Assembly: GCA_019239915.1 (NCBI GenBank)
Contig: JAFAZF010000028.1
Span: 1-64,000 of the forward strand
From: Sphingomonadaceae bacterium
Lineage (GTDB): Bacteria > Pseudomonadota > Alphaproteobacteria > Sphingomonadales > Sphingomonadaceae
Direction: 5' to 3'
Length of the DNA stretch: 64,000 bases
Within the stretch, counting starts at the first letter, position 1. Every line of letters begins with the position of its first letter. The notes beneath the pieces were generated by a model. The model made no database searches, was not told the origin of the DNA, and was given only the letters and a program-made list of their open reading frames with translations. This document shows, in pieces, positions 1 through 7,376 of the stretch. The translations under genes were made by a program, and so were the position numbers.

Positions 1-455
1 GCTGACTTCTGCTTCACGGTCGCTCTCGATCGGCAGCTTTCCTTGTGCGGTGGTTCCTGAGCGGTCATGGTGGTGGGCGAGCGAATTGGTGGCAGCGACG
101 ATCTAGCGCGCTACCTGAAGCAGCCTGAGCTCGGAAGCGGAGCATCATTAGCGTCGCGTCATGCTGAACGAGCGACGGGTTCTAGTGAGCGCCTACGCAG
201 CCGCGCGCGTCCGCTTCGGGGTCACCTTCTCAGCGGCAGCTATCATCGATGGCGGTCCCATGACGATTCTCAGTCTCCCCGTGAACAACCGCTTCCCTCT
301 ATCGCCATCCAGGAAGCCGTCAGCCAGCAAACGGCCAGAAGAAGCCGCTTCAGCCCGTGCTGAGAACGCAGCTGCGTCTTGCTGCATTCAGCTTCGCTGT
401 TCCGGCAATGTGATCTCGCGAGCGCACGCGCGACATTGAGAGGCATCAGCACGGC
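1..455. other. No recognisable gene; left flank of truncated traG
   Basis: Short open frames exist on both strands here, but none has a recognisable domain, a convincing ribosome binding site or codon use like the neighbours. The traG frame is closed by a TGA at 411-413, so the missing 5' part of traG has been replaced by unrelated sequence or lost. The base composition is less GC-rich than the trb genes that follow. It may be a remnant of an insertion or of the upstream part of the element. Confidence 0.5.
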
Positions 456-1343
456 CGCATCCGCCTCGTGCTCAACCAGATCGGCCGTCGGCTGACCGAG
501 CAGCTTCACGCCGCCGAGCATGGTCGCCGTCACAAGCTGCTCATGATGCTCGACGAATTTCCGGCACTCGGGCGGCTCGACTTCTTCGAGACGAGCCTCG
601 CCTTCCTCGCGGGCTATGGCGTGCGCGCTTTCCTGATCGCGCAGAGCCTCAACCAGATCGAAAAGGCCTATGGCGAGCACAACGCCATTCTCGACAACTG
701 CCATGTCCGCGTCGCCTTCGCGACCAACGACGAGCGGACCGCCAAGCGCATCTCGGACGCGCTCGGCACGGCAACCGAGCAGCGCGCGATGCGCAACTAT
801 GCCGGCCACCGGCTCGCGCCCTGGCTCGCGCACGTCATGGTCAGCCGGCAGGAGACGGCGCGCGCGCTGCTGACGCCCGGCGAGGTCATGCAGCTGCCGG
901 CGACCGACGAGCTTGTGCTCGTCTCTGGGCTCTCACCCATCCGCGCGCAGAAGCTGCGCTACTACGAGGACCGGACCTTCCGCTCGAGGGTGATCCCGGC
1001 GCCGGTGCTTGGCGATGGCGACTATGTAGACCGGCCGGGGCCGCGTGCCGATGACTGGCAGGCGCACGTGCGCGACACCGACGCCCGGTTAGGTGCCGAC
1101 GCTTCGATCAGCGACGTCGAAGACGCGGGTGGGCTTCAGCAGCAGCGCCATCCGACCCTCGACGAGCAAGCGACCCGGCGCGACGCGGACCTGCAAACAG
1201 GCGCCGACGCCGAGATCGACGAGGATGTCGACGCTGCCGGCGATGCCCGAATCATGGCGCAGGCGCGCGCCACCGACGCGATCGTGCGGGCCCGCGCCAT
1301 CGAGGAAGGCGGTCGCCGCGACGCTCCGCTGCTCGAGATCTGA
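456..1343 (+). pseudogene. traG: TraG/VirD4 coupling protein, 5'-truncated remnant
   Basis: This is the C-terminal part of the conjugative coupling ATPase that brings relaxase-bound DNA to the type IV secretion channel at the inner membrane. The frame resembles TraG/VirD4 from the segment IRLVLNQIGRRL onward, with the Walker B-like stretch LLMMLDEFPALG and later AQSLNQIEKAYG. The tail after about residue 200 of the frame is acidic and Gln/Ala-rich, as in other TraG proteins of this type. The N-terminal membrane segments and Walker A motif are missing, and the frame is closed at 411-413. The first usable start is GTG at 468, inside the domain. It ends 8 bases before trbB, the usual traG-trbB order. 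The remnant is unlikely to be functional. Confidence 0.8.
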
Positions 1344-1351
1344 GGCCGGGC

Positions 1352-2395
1352 ATGGACGTCATCTCTTTCTCCAGCGCCTCCGCTGAACGCCGTCGTGCCA
1401 TGCTGCGCACCGCGCTCGGGCCCGCGATCGCCGGTGCGCTGCTCGATGCTCACGTGCTCGAGATCATGGTCAATCCCGACGGTGCGCTCCGGCTCGACAT
1501 CCTCGGCCGCGGCCGCGTCGACACCGGAGTGAGCCTCAATCCCGAGCAGATCGAGCGCATCATCCGGTTGGTCGCGAGCCATGCTAGAACCGAGGTGCAT
1601 GGCGACGCGCCGATCGTCTCGGCCGAGCTGCCGCCTTCCGCGGAGGGAAGGGCAGGGGAGCGATTCGAAGGCGTGCTGCCGCCGGTGTCCACGGCGCCTT
1701 GCTTCTCGATCCGCAAGCCCGCCGAGCGCCTGCACACCCTCGACGACTATGTCGCGGACGGCATCGCTACCGTCGCAGCCGCCGATCTTCTGCGCGCGGC
1801 TGTCGCCCGACGCGACAACATTCTGGTCGCGGGCGGCACCAGTTCGGGCAAGACCACACTTGCTAACGCCTTGCTTGCCGAGATGGCGAGCGCCGACGAG
1901 CGGGTCATCCTGATCGAGGACACGCGCGAGCTCCAGAGTCCGGCCGCGGACACGGTCGCGCTGCGCACCCGCCCCGGCAGCGTCAGCATGGCCGATCTGG
2001 TGCGCTCGACGCTGCGGCTGCGGCCTGATCGCATCATCGTCGGCGAGGTGCGCGGGCCCGAGGCGCTCGACATGCTCAAAGCCTGGAACACAGGCCATCC
2101 CGGCGGCATCGCGACGGTCCACGCGAACGGTGCGCTGCGCGCGCTCTTCCGGATCGAGCAGCTCGTCCAGGAAGCGGTGGTCACCGTGCCGCGCGAGCTG
2201 ATCGCGGCCGCAATCGACACGATCGTCTTCATCTCCGGGCGCGGCCTCCACCGCCGCGTCTCCAGCATCGCGCGCGTGAACGGCCTCGATGCCCACGGAG
2301 CCTACGCGCTCACCGACCTCCTCAACACTAGCGACCCTCAAGGAGACGGCATGAAAGCGGTCGAGACCGATGCTGGGGCGGGAGGCGCGAGATGA
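1352..2395 (+). CDS. trbB: TrbB, VirB11-like conjugation ATPase
   Basis: TrbB is the hexameric cytoplasmic traffic ATPase of P-type conjugation systems and powers pilus and channel assembly. The 347-residue protein shows Walker A GGTSSGKT at 161-168, an Asp box around LIEDTRE (187-193), Walker B with RIIVGEVRG (227-235) and the His box GHPGGIATVHAN (248-259). These are the four signatures of the family and the length is normal. It follows the traG remnant by 8 bases. An IS110-family element lies immediately downstream, separating it from trbC, but the stop codon is outside the element, so the gene looks intact. With trbE and trbJ missing from the cluster it probably has no working partner apparatus. 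Confidence 0.9.
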   Translation: MDVISFSSASAERRRAMLRTALGPAIAGALLDAHVLEIMVNPDGALRLDILGRGRVDTGVSLNPEQIERIIRLVASHARTEVHGDAPIVSAELPPSAEGRAGERFEGVLPPVSTAPCFSIRKPAERLHTLDDYVADGIATVAAADLLRAAVARRDNILVAGGTSSGKTTLANALLAEMASADERVILIEDTRELQSPAADTVALRTRPGSVSMADLVRSTLRLRPDRIIVGEVRGPEALDMLKAWNTGHPGGIATVHANGALRALFRIEQLVQEAVVTVPRELIAAAIDTIVFISGRGLHRRVSSIARVNGLDAHGAYALTDLLNTSDPQGDGMKAVETDAGAGGAR

Positions 2396-2440
2396 TGGTT
2401 GCCGCGCCTGAGCTTCCGTGGGTCGTTGGCAACCGGTTGA

Positions 2441-2452
2441 TGGGCTTGGCGC
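2441..2452 (+). repeat. Left subterminal inverted repeat of the IS
   Basis: The sequence TGGGCTTGGCGC lies shortly before the transposase start. Its counterpart at 3753-3765 reads, on the opposite strand, TGGGCTGGTGCGC, matching with one substitution and one inserted base. IS1111-group elements carry such subterminal repeats of about 12 bases. The exact IS boundary cannot be set without the empty site. Confidence 0.5.
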
Positions 2453-2478
2453 CCGTCACCGGTCACGGAGGTGTTTTC

Positions 2479-3537
2479 ATGCCATATGATTATCACGTCG
2501 GCGTCGACTATCACAAAGCATACACCCACCTCGTCGTTCAGGACGGCACGGGCCGGACGCTGCGCAGCGGGCGGGTCAAGAACGATCCCAAGTCTCTAGC
2601 CGGCTTTCTCTCGCCCTATCTCGAGAACAGCCACGCGGTGATGGAGGCCACGCGCAATTGGACGGTGATGTACGACTGGCTGGACGAGCTGTGCGACGAT
2701 GTCGTGCTCGCCCATCCGGCCAAGGTGAAGGCGATCGCAGAAGCGAAGATCAAGACCGACAAGATCGACGCGACCATCCTTGCCCATCTGCTGCGGGCCG
2801 ATCTGGTGCCGGTGGCCTACGTACCGAGCGAGGCGGCGCGCATGCTACGCCAGGCTTTACGCGAGCGCATGTTCTACGTGCGGCTGCGCACGATGGTGAA
2901 GAACCGGGTGGTGACCATCTTCGATCGCTATCCCGAACAGACACGGGCGCTGCGGGAGACGACAGACCTGTTCGGCAAGACCGGCCGAGCGCATCTCACC
3001 GTGCTTTCCGTATCGGAGGTCGACCGCATCCAGATTGATCGGTCGATCGTCTTCATCGACGACATCAACGGCCACATCCGGACGACCGAGGCGACGATCC
3101 GGGCGTTCAGCAAGGCCAACGCGGACGTCCGGCGCCTGAAGACCATACCGGGCCTGGGCGAGTTCTTCGCCCGCCTCGTGGCCGCGGAGATCGACGACGT
3201 CGGGCGATTCCGCTCGGCCGCGAAGCTCGCCGCCTATGCCGGTCTGGTGCCATCGACCTATTCGAGCGGCGGCAAAACCTTCCACGGCCGGATCATCAAG
3301 GCCGGCAACAAATGGCTGCGCTGGGCCTTCGTTGAGGCCGTCGCACCCGCCGTCGCCGCCGATCCCATGCTCAAGTTCGATTACGAGCGCCTGAAGGCCA
3401 GCAAGGGCGCGAACCGCGCCAAGGTCGCCGTGGCGCGCAAGCTTCTGACGATCGCCTACCAGGTGCTGCGCGACCGACGTGATTACGAACGTCGCGACGC
3501 CGGCGGGCGACCGTCCAACGAATCTCGGCTGTCCTGA
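2479..3537 (+). CDS. IS110-family transposase (DEDD recombinase)
   Basis: This is the recombinase of the IS, which cuts and joins DNA through an RuvC-like DEDD domain and a C-terminal Tnp20 domain carrying a serine nucleophile. The N-terminal domain shows the acidic motifs VGVDYHKAYTHL, AVMEATRN and KTDKIDATILAHLL. The C-terminal half has the helix-hairpin-helix-like TIPGLGEFFARLVAAEI followed by FRSAAKLAAYAGLVPS and the serine-containing region STYSSGGKTFHGRIIKAGN. ATG 2479 is chosen because a GGAGGT lies just upstream; an in-frame start at 2392 overlaps the trbB stop and would extend outside the IS. At 352 residues the length is normal. It probably needs the adjacent non-coding RNA for target choice. 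Confidence 0.9.
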   Translation: MPYDYHVGVDYHKAYTHLVVQDGTGRTLRSGRVKNDPKSLAGFLSPYLENSHAVMEATRNWTVMYDWLDELCDDVVLAHPAKVKAIAEAKIKTDKIDATILAHLLRADLVPVAYVPSEAARMLRQALRERMFYVRLRTMVKNRVVTIFDRYPEQTRALRETTDLFGKTGRAHLTVLSVSEVDRIQIDRSIVFIDDINGHIRTTEATIRAFSKANADVRRLKTIPGLGEFFARLVAAEIDDVGRFRSAAKLAAYAGLVPSTYSSGGKTFHGRIIKAGNKWLRWAFVEAVAPAVAADPMLKFDYERLKASKGANRAKVAVARKLLTIAYQVLRDRRDYERRDAGGRPSNESRLS

Positions 3538-3545
3538 TGGTCAGT

Positions 3546-3768
3546 TAGCGGGTCCCGCAACGCGGGGCCGCGCTCCCAAGGAGAGTGGGAAGCCGAGGCC
3601 GAACGCCGATTTGTGACCGGAACCCCAGCCGGGGATGCGGGGCACGGATTGGAGATTGGTTGAAGAACCAACGGAGACGGGCGCCCGTCTCCGATCAGTG
3701 CAACTCGTCCGCTCGGCGCCGACGGACAGCAAACGAATGGATCCACGAGGAAGCGCACCAGCCCAACC
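3546..3768 (+). ncRNA. Putative IS1111-group bridge RNA region
   Basis: The region between the transposase stop and the IS right end has no plausible gene but can fold extensively. Visible stems are 3551-3558 with 3562-3569 (one wobble pair), 3572-3578 with 3586-3593 (one bulge), 3623-3626 with 3631-3634, 3656-3661 with 3666-3671 around a GAAG loop, and a perfect 22-base palindrome at 3672-3693. In IS110-family elements the long non-coding end encodes a bridge RNA whose two loops pair with target and donor DNA; in the IS1111 group that end is the right one. The assignment rests on position and structure only; RNA ends are unknown. Confidence 0.5.
3753..3765 (-). repeat. Right subterminal inverted repeat of the IS
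   Basis: GCGCACCAGCCCA here is the imperfect inverted copy of the left repeat at 2441-2452. It lies about 30 bases before the trbC start, and the IS should end within a few bases of it. The trbC ribosome binding site at 3787-3791 is outside. Confidence 0.5.
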
Positions 3769-3798
3769 CTCTTGCATCCTTTCATCGGAGAATGACCC

Positions 3799-4134
3799 AT
3801 GCACTCGACCTTAATTGGCCGCATCGCTCGCCGCGCGCCGTTCGGCTTCGGCCTCCTGGCGGCCACCTTCATCGCTTCCGCCGCGCAGGCAGCCGGCACC
3901 GGCATGCCGTGGGAGCAGCCGCTCCAGCAGATCCTTGATTCGGTCCAGGGGCCGGTCGCCAAGATCATCGCGGTGATCGTCATCATCACCACCGGTCTGA
4001 CGCTGGCTTTCGGTGAGACGGCCGGCGGGTTCCGGCGGCTCGTCCAGATCGTGTTCGGCCTCTCGATCGCGTTCGCGGCGTCCAGCTTCTTCCTGTCCTT
4101 CTTCAGCTTCGGCGGCGGGGCGCTGATCGCATGA
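3799..4134 (+). CDS. trbC: TrbC, VirB2-like pilin
   Basis: TrbC is the major pilin precursor of P-type conjugation pili, inserted in the inner membrane and then extruded. The 111-residue product has a basic N-terminus, a hydrophobic signal segment ending AAQAAG (cleavage near residue 30) and two hydrophobic segments, around IIAVIVIITTGLTLAF and IVFGLSIAFAASSFFLSFF, as expected for VirB2 pilins. A GGAGA lies about 7 bases before ATG 3799. Its stop overlaps the trbD start (ATGA at 4131). The gene looks intact, although the rest of the apparatus is not. Confidence 0.85.
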   Translation: MHSTLIGRIARRAPFGFGLLAATFIASAAQAAGTGMPWEQPLQQILDSVQGPVAKIIAVIVIITTGLTLAFGETAGGFRRLVQIVFGLSIAFAASSFFLSFFSFGGGALIA

Positions 4135-4416
4135 ACAGCGAGCCCGCGTCGGCGCACGCCGCTTATTCCGGCGGGCGGCATATCGATGGCTTCGAGGTGC
4201 CGATTCACGGCTCCCTCGGGTCGCCGATCCTGCTGGGTGGCGCACCGCGTGGGCTGGCGATCGTCAACGGCACGATCGCCGCGGCGGTCGGGCTCGGTCT
4301 CCAGCAATGGATCGCCGGGCTCGCCCTCTGGGCGGCGGGGCACAGCCTCGCCGTTTTCGCCGCGCGGCGGGATCCGCACTTCGCGCCCGTGCTGCTCCGC
4401 CACCTCCGGCAGAAGG
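4131..4416 (+). pseudogene. trbD: TrbD (VirB3-like) fused out of frame to trbL remnant
   Basis: The first roughly 95 codons encode a normal TrbD: a short hydrophilic start, FEVPIHGSLGSPILLGG, a membrane hairpin (GLAIVNGTIAAAVGLGL, then WIAGLALWAAGHSLAVFAA) and the conserved ending RRDPHFAPVLLRHLRQK. At about 4416, close to the natural end of trbD, the sequence jumps to the 3' part of trbL in another frame. The trbD frame therefore runs on as missense to a stop at 4830-4832, giving a 233-codon product instead of about 90-100. trbE, trbJ and most of trbL, which should follow, are missing at this joint. The TrbD core could still be made with an aberrant tail. Confidence 0.75.
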
Positions 4417-5238
4417 CTCGGCGCGGGTGCCGCGCTTGGGACCGCGTTCGGTGTCGGCAGCGCCGCGCTGGTCGGCGCTGGCGCGGCCCGCACGGCGGGG
4501 GGCACTGCGCTTGGCGCTGTTCGCGCCGGGACCGCGATGGGCGCGGCCGGCACGGCCGCCTACCAGCTCGGCCAGGAAGCCGCCGGATCATCTTCGATGT
4601 CTGCCGGTCTCGGCGGCATGGCGCGCGCCGCCGGAAACGCCGCACGCTCCGGCATGTCAGATGCGCTCGGCCTACGGGACGCGGCGCGAAGCGGCCGCGT
4701 CACCCCCGCCGAGGCCGCCTACAATCCTTCCGATCCGCAGATCGCCTGGGGGCTTGCGCACTTCATCGCCGACGTGCGCTCGGTGTCGCTAGACCCCGTG
4801 CTGATGCGCGCCAACTGGCTCGAGGCTTATGACTTCACGACGCGGCGCGGCGCGCAGTTCCTGAGCGATTATGCGCGTGTCGCCAATCCCTTCGGCGGCA
4901 TTGGCGAGCGCACCGTCTCTGTCCAGGTGACGAGCGTCGTGCGCGCGTCCGAGCGCTCGTTCCAGGTCAAGTGGATCGAGACCGCCTACGAGCGGGGCGT
5001 GGCTGCCGGGGCAACGCACTGGACGGCGATGATCACGGTCGTCGTGAAGCCGCCGAGCTCCGCCGATGCGCTGCGCAAGAACCCGCTTGGCCTCTACGTC
5101 GATGCGATCGACTGGAGCCGCGAGCTCGAGGCGCCGTCGCCCACTGCCCCGCCGCCGCAGCCGCCGATGAGCGCTGCGCTCGCGCCGCCGCCTGCCGCCG
5201 CATCCGCCGCGACCTTGAACCAGGAGCCCCGCCCATGA
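4417..5238 (+). pseudogene. trbL 3' fragment fused in frame to trbF 3' part
   Basis: One frame (first ATG upstream at 4186) contains two partial Trb proteins. From about 4417 to 4700 it encodes the Gly/Ala-rich cytoplasmic tail of TrbL (GAGAALGTAFGVGSAALVG ... AARSGMSDALGLRDAARSG). It then passes without a stop into the C-terminal domain of TrbF, the VirB8-like bridge protein, recognisable from YNPSDPQIAWGLAHFIADVR, ANWLEAYDFTTRRGA and KNPLGLYVDAIDWSREL, ending in a Pro/Ala tail. The TrbL membrane domain and the TrbF N-terminus with its membrane anchor are missing, so a second deletion joined the two genes near 4700. No ribosome binding site lies at the joint. The last base overlaps the trbG start (ATGA). 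Confidence 0.75.
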
Positions 5239-6209
5239 CCAGCAGACATCCTCTTTCGATCGCGAGCTGCGTGATCGCGGCGATCCTCTCCGCCTCAGCG
5301 TCTGCGCAAGTATCTTCTGTCCTTCCGACCGGCACATCGCCTGCGCCGGCCGCCGTTCCGTCCGCGGCTGCAGCACCGGGAGGACCTGCCGTCTCGACAA
5401 TGGCTGCACCCGCAAACCTGCCGAACCGGCGGAGATGGCTCCCGCTGTCGCCGGCGGCCCTCCAGGTCGTCGCCGCCAACCGCGCGGCGACGCAGGAGCC
5501 GGGCAGCGGTCCATTCGACAACGCCGCCCAAGTCTACCCATACAGCGACGGCGCGCTCTACCACCTCTATACCGCGCCGGGGCAGGTCACGGATATCGCG
5601 CTGCAGCCGGGCGAGGCGCTCGGCGCGGTCGCGGCCGGCGATACGGTCCGCTGGGTGTTCGGCGACACGACCAGCGGCGCCGGCGAGACCAAGCGCGCCC
5701 ATGTGCTGGTGAAGCCGTTCGCGGCGGGGCTCACGACCAACCTTGTGATCACGACCGACCGGCACGTCTACCATCTCTCGCTGACGAGCACGGTGCGCAC
5801 CGCGATGGCGGCGGTCTCCTGGACCTATCCGCAGGACCAGCTCATCGCGCTCAAGAAGGCGTCGGACGCAGCCACGATGGCCGCGCCAGTGGCGCAGGGG
5901 CTGCAGATCGATCAGCTCCACTTCAACTATGAGGTCAGCGGCGACAGGCCGGACTGGCGGCCGCTCCGCGCCTTCGACGATGGCCGGCAGACCTTCATCG
6001 AGTTCCCGCCCGAACTCTCGACCGGCGTGGCGCCGCCGTTGTTCGTCGTCGGCGCAAAGGGCGCGGCCGAGCTCGTCAACTATCGCGTTCGCGGCCGCTT
6101 CTACGTCGTCGACCGCCTGTTCGATGCCGCCGAGCTCCGGTTCGGGCTCAAGCATCAGGACGTCGTCCGCATCACCCGCGTCGCACACACCGGTCAGCGG
6201 AGGGCCTAA
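5235..6209 (+). CDS. trbG: TrbG, VirB9-like outer-membrane channel protein
   Basis: TrbG is the periplasmic VirB9 homologue that forms the outer-membrane core ring with TrbI. The 324-residue protein begins with a signal peptide (ISIASCVIAA-type hydrophobic core, ending ASASAQ) and a Pro/Ala spacer. The N-terminal VirB9 domain follows, with VYPYSDGALYHLYTAPGQ and DIALQPGEAL. The C-terminal domain includes YEVSGDRPDWRPLRAFDDG, TFIEFPPEL and the ending GRFYVVDRLFDAAELRFG. The ATG at 5235 overlaps the preceding stop, suggesting translational coupling. It appears to be one of the few complete genes of the cluster. It ends at 6209, overlapping the trbI start. Confidence 0.88.
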   Translation: MTSRHPLSIASCVIAAILSASASAQVSSVLPTGTSPAPAAVPSAAAAPGGPAVSTMAAPANLPNRRRWLPLSPAALQVVAANRAATQEPGSGPFDNAAQVYPYSDGALYHLYTAPGQVTDIALQPGEALGAVAAGDTVRWVFGDTTSGAGETKRAHVLVKPFAAGLTTNLVITTDRHVYHLSLTSTVRTAMAAVSWTYPQDQLIALKKASDAATMAAPVAQGLQIDQLHFNYEVSGDRPDWRPLRAFDDGRQTFIEFPPELSTGVAPPLFVVGAKGAAELVNYRVRGRFYVVDRLFDAAELRFGLKHQDVVRITRVAHTGQRRA

Positions 6210-6929
6210 TGACCGATACCGCTGCCGCCACTTCCGCCATCTCGAAGGTCGATCCCGAGACGCTCGTCATTCGCGCCAAGCCGCCGCGCGCGATCAGGTT
6301 CAAGCGCGGGCTAATCGTCGGCGTGGCCGCGATCGGCGTGATCGTGCTCGTGGTCATCACCTGGTTCGCGCTGAAGCCGCACGTCTTTCGCGTGGTCGCC
6401 GCACAGGAGGACATGTCGGAGCCGGAGAGCCGGCCTACCAGCGACGCGCTCAGCGGGCTGCCGAAAAGCTACGGTGAGGTGCCGCGGCTCGGGCCGCCGC
6501 TGCCGGGAGATCTCGGCAAGCCGATCCTCGAGCACGAGCAGAGCCTTGCTGTCGCGAACGGGACGGGCGCGCAATCGGCCGCGGATCAGGCCGCCGCGGC
6601 CGAGCGCGAGCGGCAGCTTGCCGAGCTGAAGGCAGCGCGGCAGTCGGGCGTATGCCGGCCTCGCCGACAAGGTCGATTTCCACACTTGGGCGCTGCTCAA
6701 GGGCGTGGTGCTCTCGACGCTGGTCGGCGTCGGCTCCGAGCTGCAGTTCTCGGGCGAGGGCGGGCTGATCGAGGCGATCCGCCAATCGAGCCAGCAGAAC
6801 GTGTCGCGCGCGGGCGACCAGCTCACCTCGAAGACGCTGAATGTGCAGCCGACACTCACCGTCAGGCCGGGCGCTCCCGTCAGACTCGTCGTCAGCAAGG
6901 ATTTAGTGCTCGCGCCGTGGCGCGGATAG
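6209..6929 (+). pseudogene. trbI: TrbI (VirB10-like), internal deletion and frameshift
   Basis: TrbI is the VirB10-type protein that spans from the inner membrane to the outer-membrane ring. The first about 148 codons encode the N-terminus with one membrane segment (LIVGVAAIGVIVLVVITWFA) and the Pro-rich linker, ending near AELKAARQSG. At about 6648 the frame breaks. The end of the barrel domain continues in another frame, from YAGLADKVDFHTWALLKGVV through ELQFSGEGGLIEAIRQSS to the stop at 6927-6929. The middle of the protein is gone; the family is usually 350-450 residues. The 5' frame stays open to 7159 and so reads through into the DUF2274 gene frame. The gene is non-functional as it stands. 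Confidence 0.8.
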
Positions 6930-6937
6930 GAGGAACG

Positions 6938-7159
6938 ATGGCGCTGAAGCTGCAGAAGCTACCCGATCGCACCCCAGTGCGGCTTAATTTGATGCTTTCG
7001 CCGGACCTGCATCGAAGGCTCGAGGAATATGTGAAGCTCTACAGAGAGGAGCACGGGGTGGCCGAGCCGCTGGGAGAGCTTGTGCCAGCTATGCTCGCCA
7101 GCTTTCTCGACAGTGATCGGGCGTTTGTAGCGCATGCGAAGGCCGGGAGAAAAGCATGA
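6938..7159 (+). CDS. DUF2274 domain protein of the conjugation cluster
   Basis: A 73-residue basic protein of the DUF2274 family, which commonly follows trbI in alphaproteobacterial conjugative elements. Its function is unknown; the fold is likely a ribbon-helix-helix-like DNA-binding protein, judged from the core VRLNLMLSPDLHRRLEEYVKLY and the small size. GGAGGAACG lies just before ATG 6938. Owing to the trbI frameshift the upstream open frame runs into this gene in phase, so a longer fused product could be predicted, but the ribosome binding site favours 6938. Its stop overlaps the next start (ATGA at 7156). Confidence 0.75.
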   Translation: MALKLQKLPDRTPVRLNLMLSPDLHRRLEEYVKLYREEHGVAEPLGELVPAMLASFLDSDRAFVAHAKAGRKA

Positions 7160-7368
7160 GCAGTCATGTTTCGGTAACCGCGTATGAGCGCATTCTTAGG
7201 ATGCGGGAGGTCCAACATCGCACGGGGCTGAGCCGGACAACGATATACCGGCGAATGGGTGCTGGCACCTTTCCGAGCAATATCCCGCTCGGTGCTAACA
7301 GCTGTGGTTGGTATGAGAGTGAGATCGAGTCCTGGATCGCGGATCCGTCTACTTGGAACAGCGGCTAA
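7156..7368 (+). CDS. AlpA-family helix-turn-helix regulator
   Basis: A 70-residue protein with the AlpA/excisionase-type winged helix: RMREVQHRTGLSRTTIYRRM, followed by FPSNIPLGANSCGWYESEIESWI. In phages and integrative elements such proteins act as integrase regulators or as excision directionality factors. The ATG overlaps the DUF2274 stop, so it is probably translated with it. It converges on the integrase gene, whose stop is 8 bases away. That position fits control of excision. Size and motif are typical and no defect is seen. Confidence 0.8.
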   Translation: MSSHVSVTAYERILRMREVQHRTGLSRTTIYRRMGAGTFPSNIPLGANSCGWYESEIESWIADPSTWNSG

Positions 7369-7376
7369 AAAGCCGC

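Larger units (their letters stand above)
2434..3768 (+). mobile_element. IS110-family (IS1111-group) insertion sequence
   Basis: A complete-looking IS lies between trbB and trbC. Its transposase is a DEDD-type IS110 protein. The 5' non-coding end is short (about 45 bases before the start codon) and the 3' end is long (about 230 bases). That asymmetry and the imperfect subterminal inverted repeats (2441-2452 against 3753-3765) are the pattern of the IS1111 group. The outer limits given are estimates, a few bases outside those repeats. The trbB stop and the trbC ribosome binding site both lie outside, so the IS interrupts only the intergenic gap. Confidence 0.7.

Noticed and set aside
1136..2341. 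A 401-codon minus-strand frame opposite traG and trbB
   Set aside because: It lies opposite two recognisable genes and has the Arg/His/Asp-rich composition of antisense shadows in GC-rich DNA.
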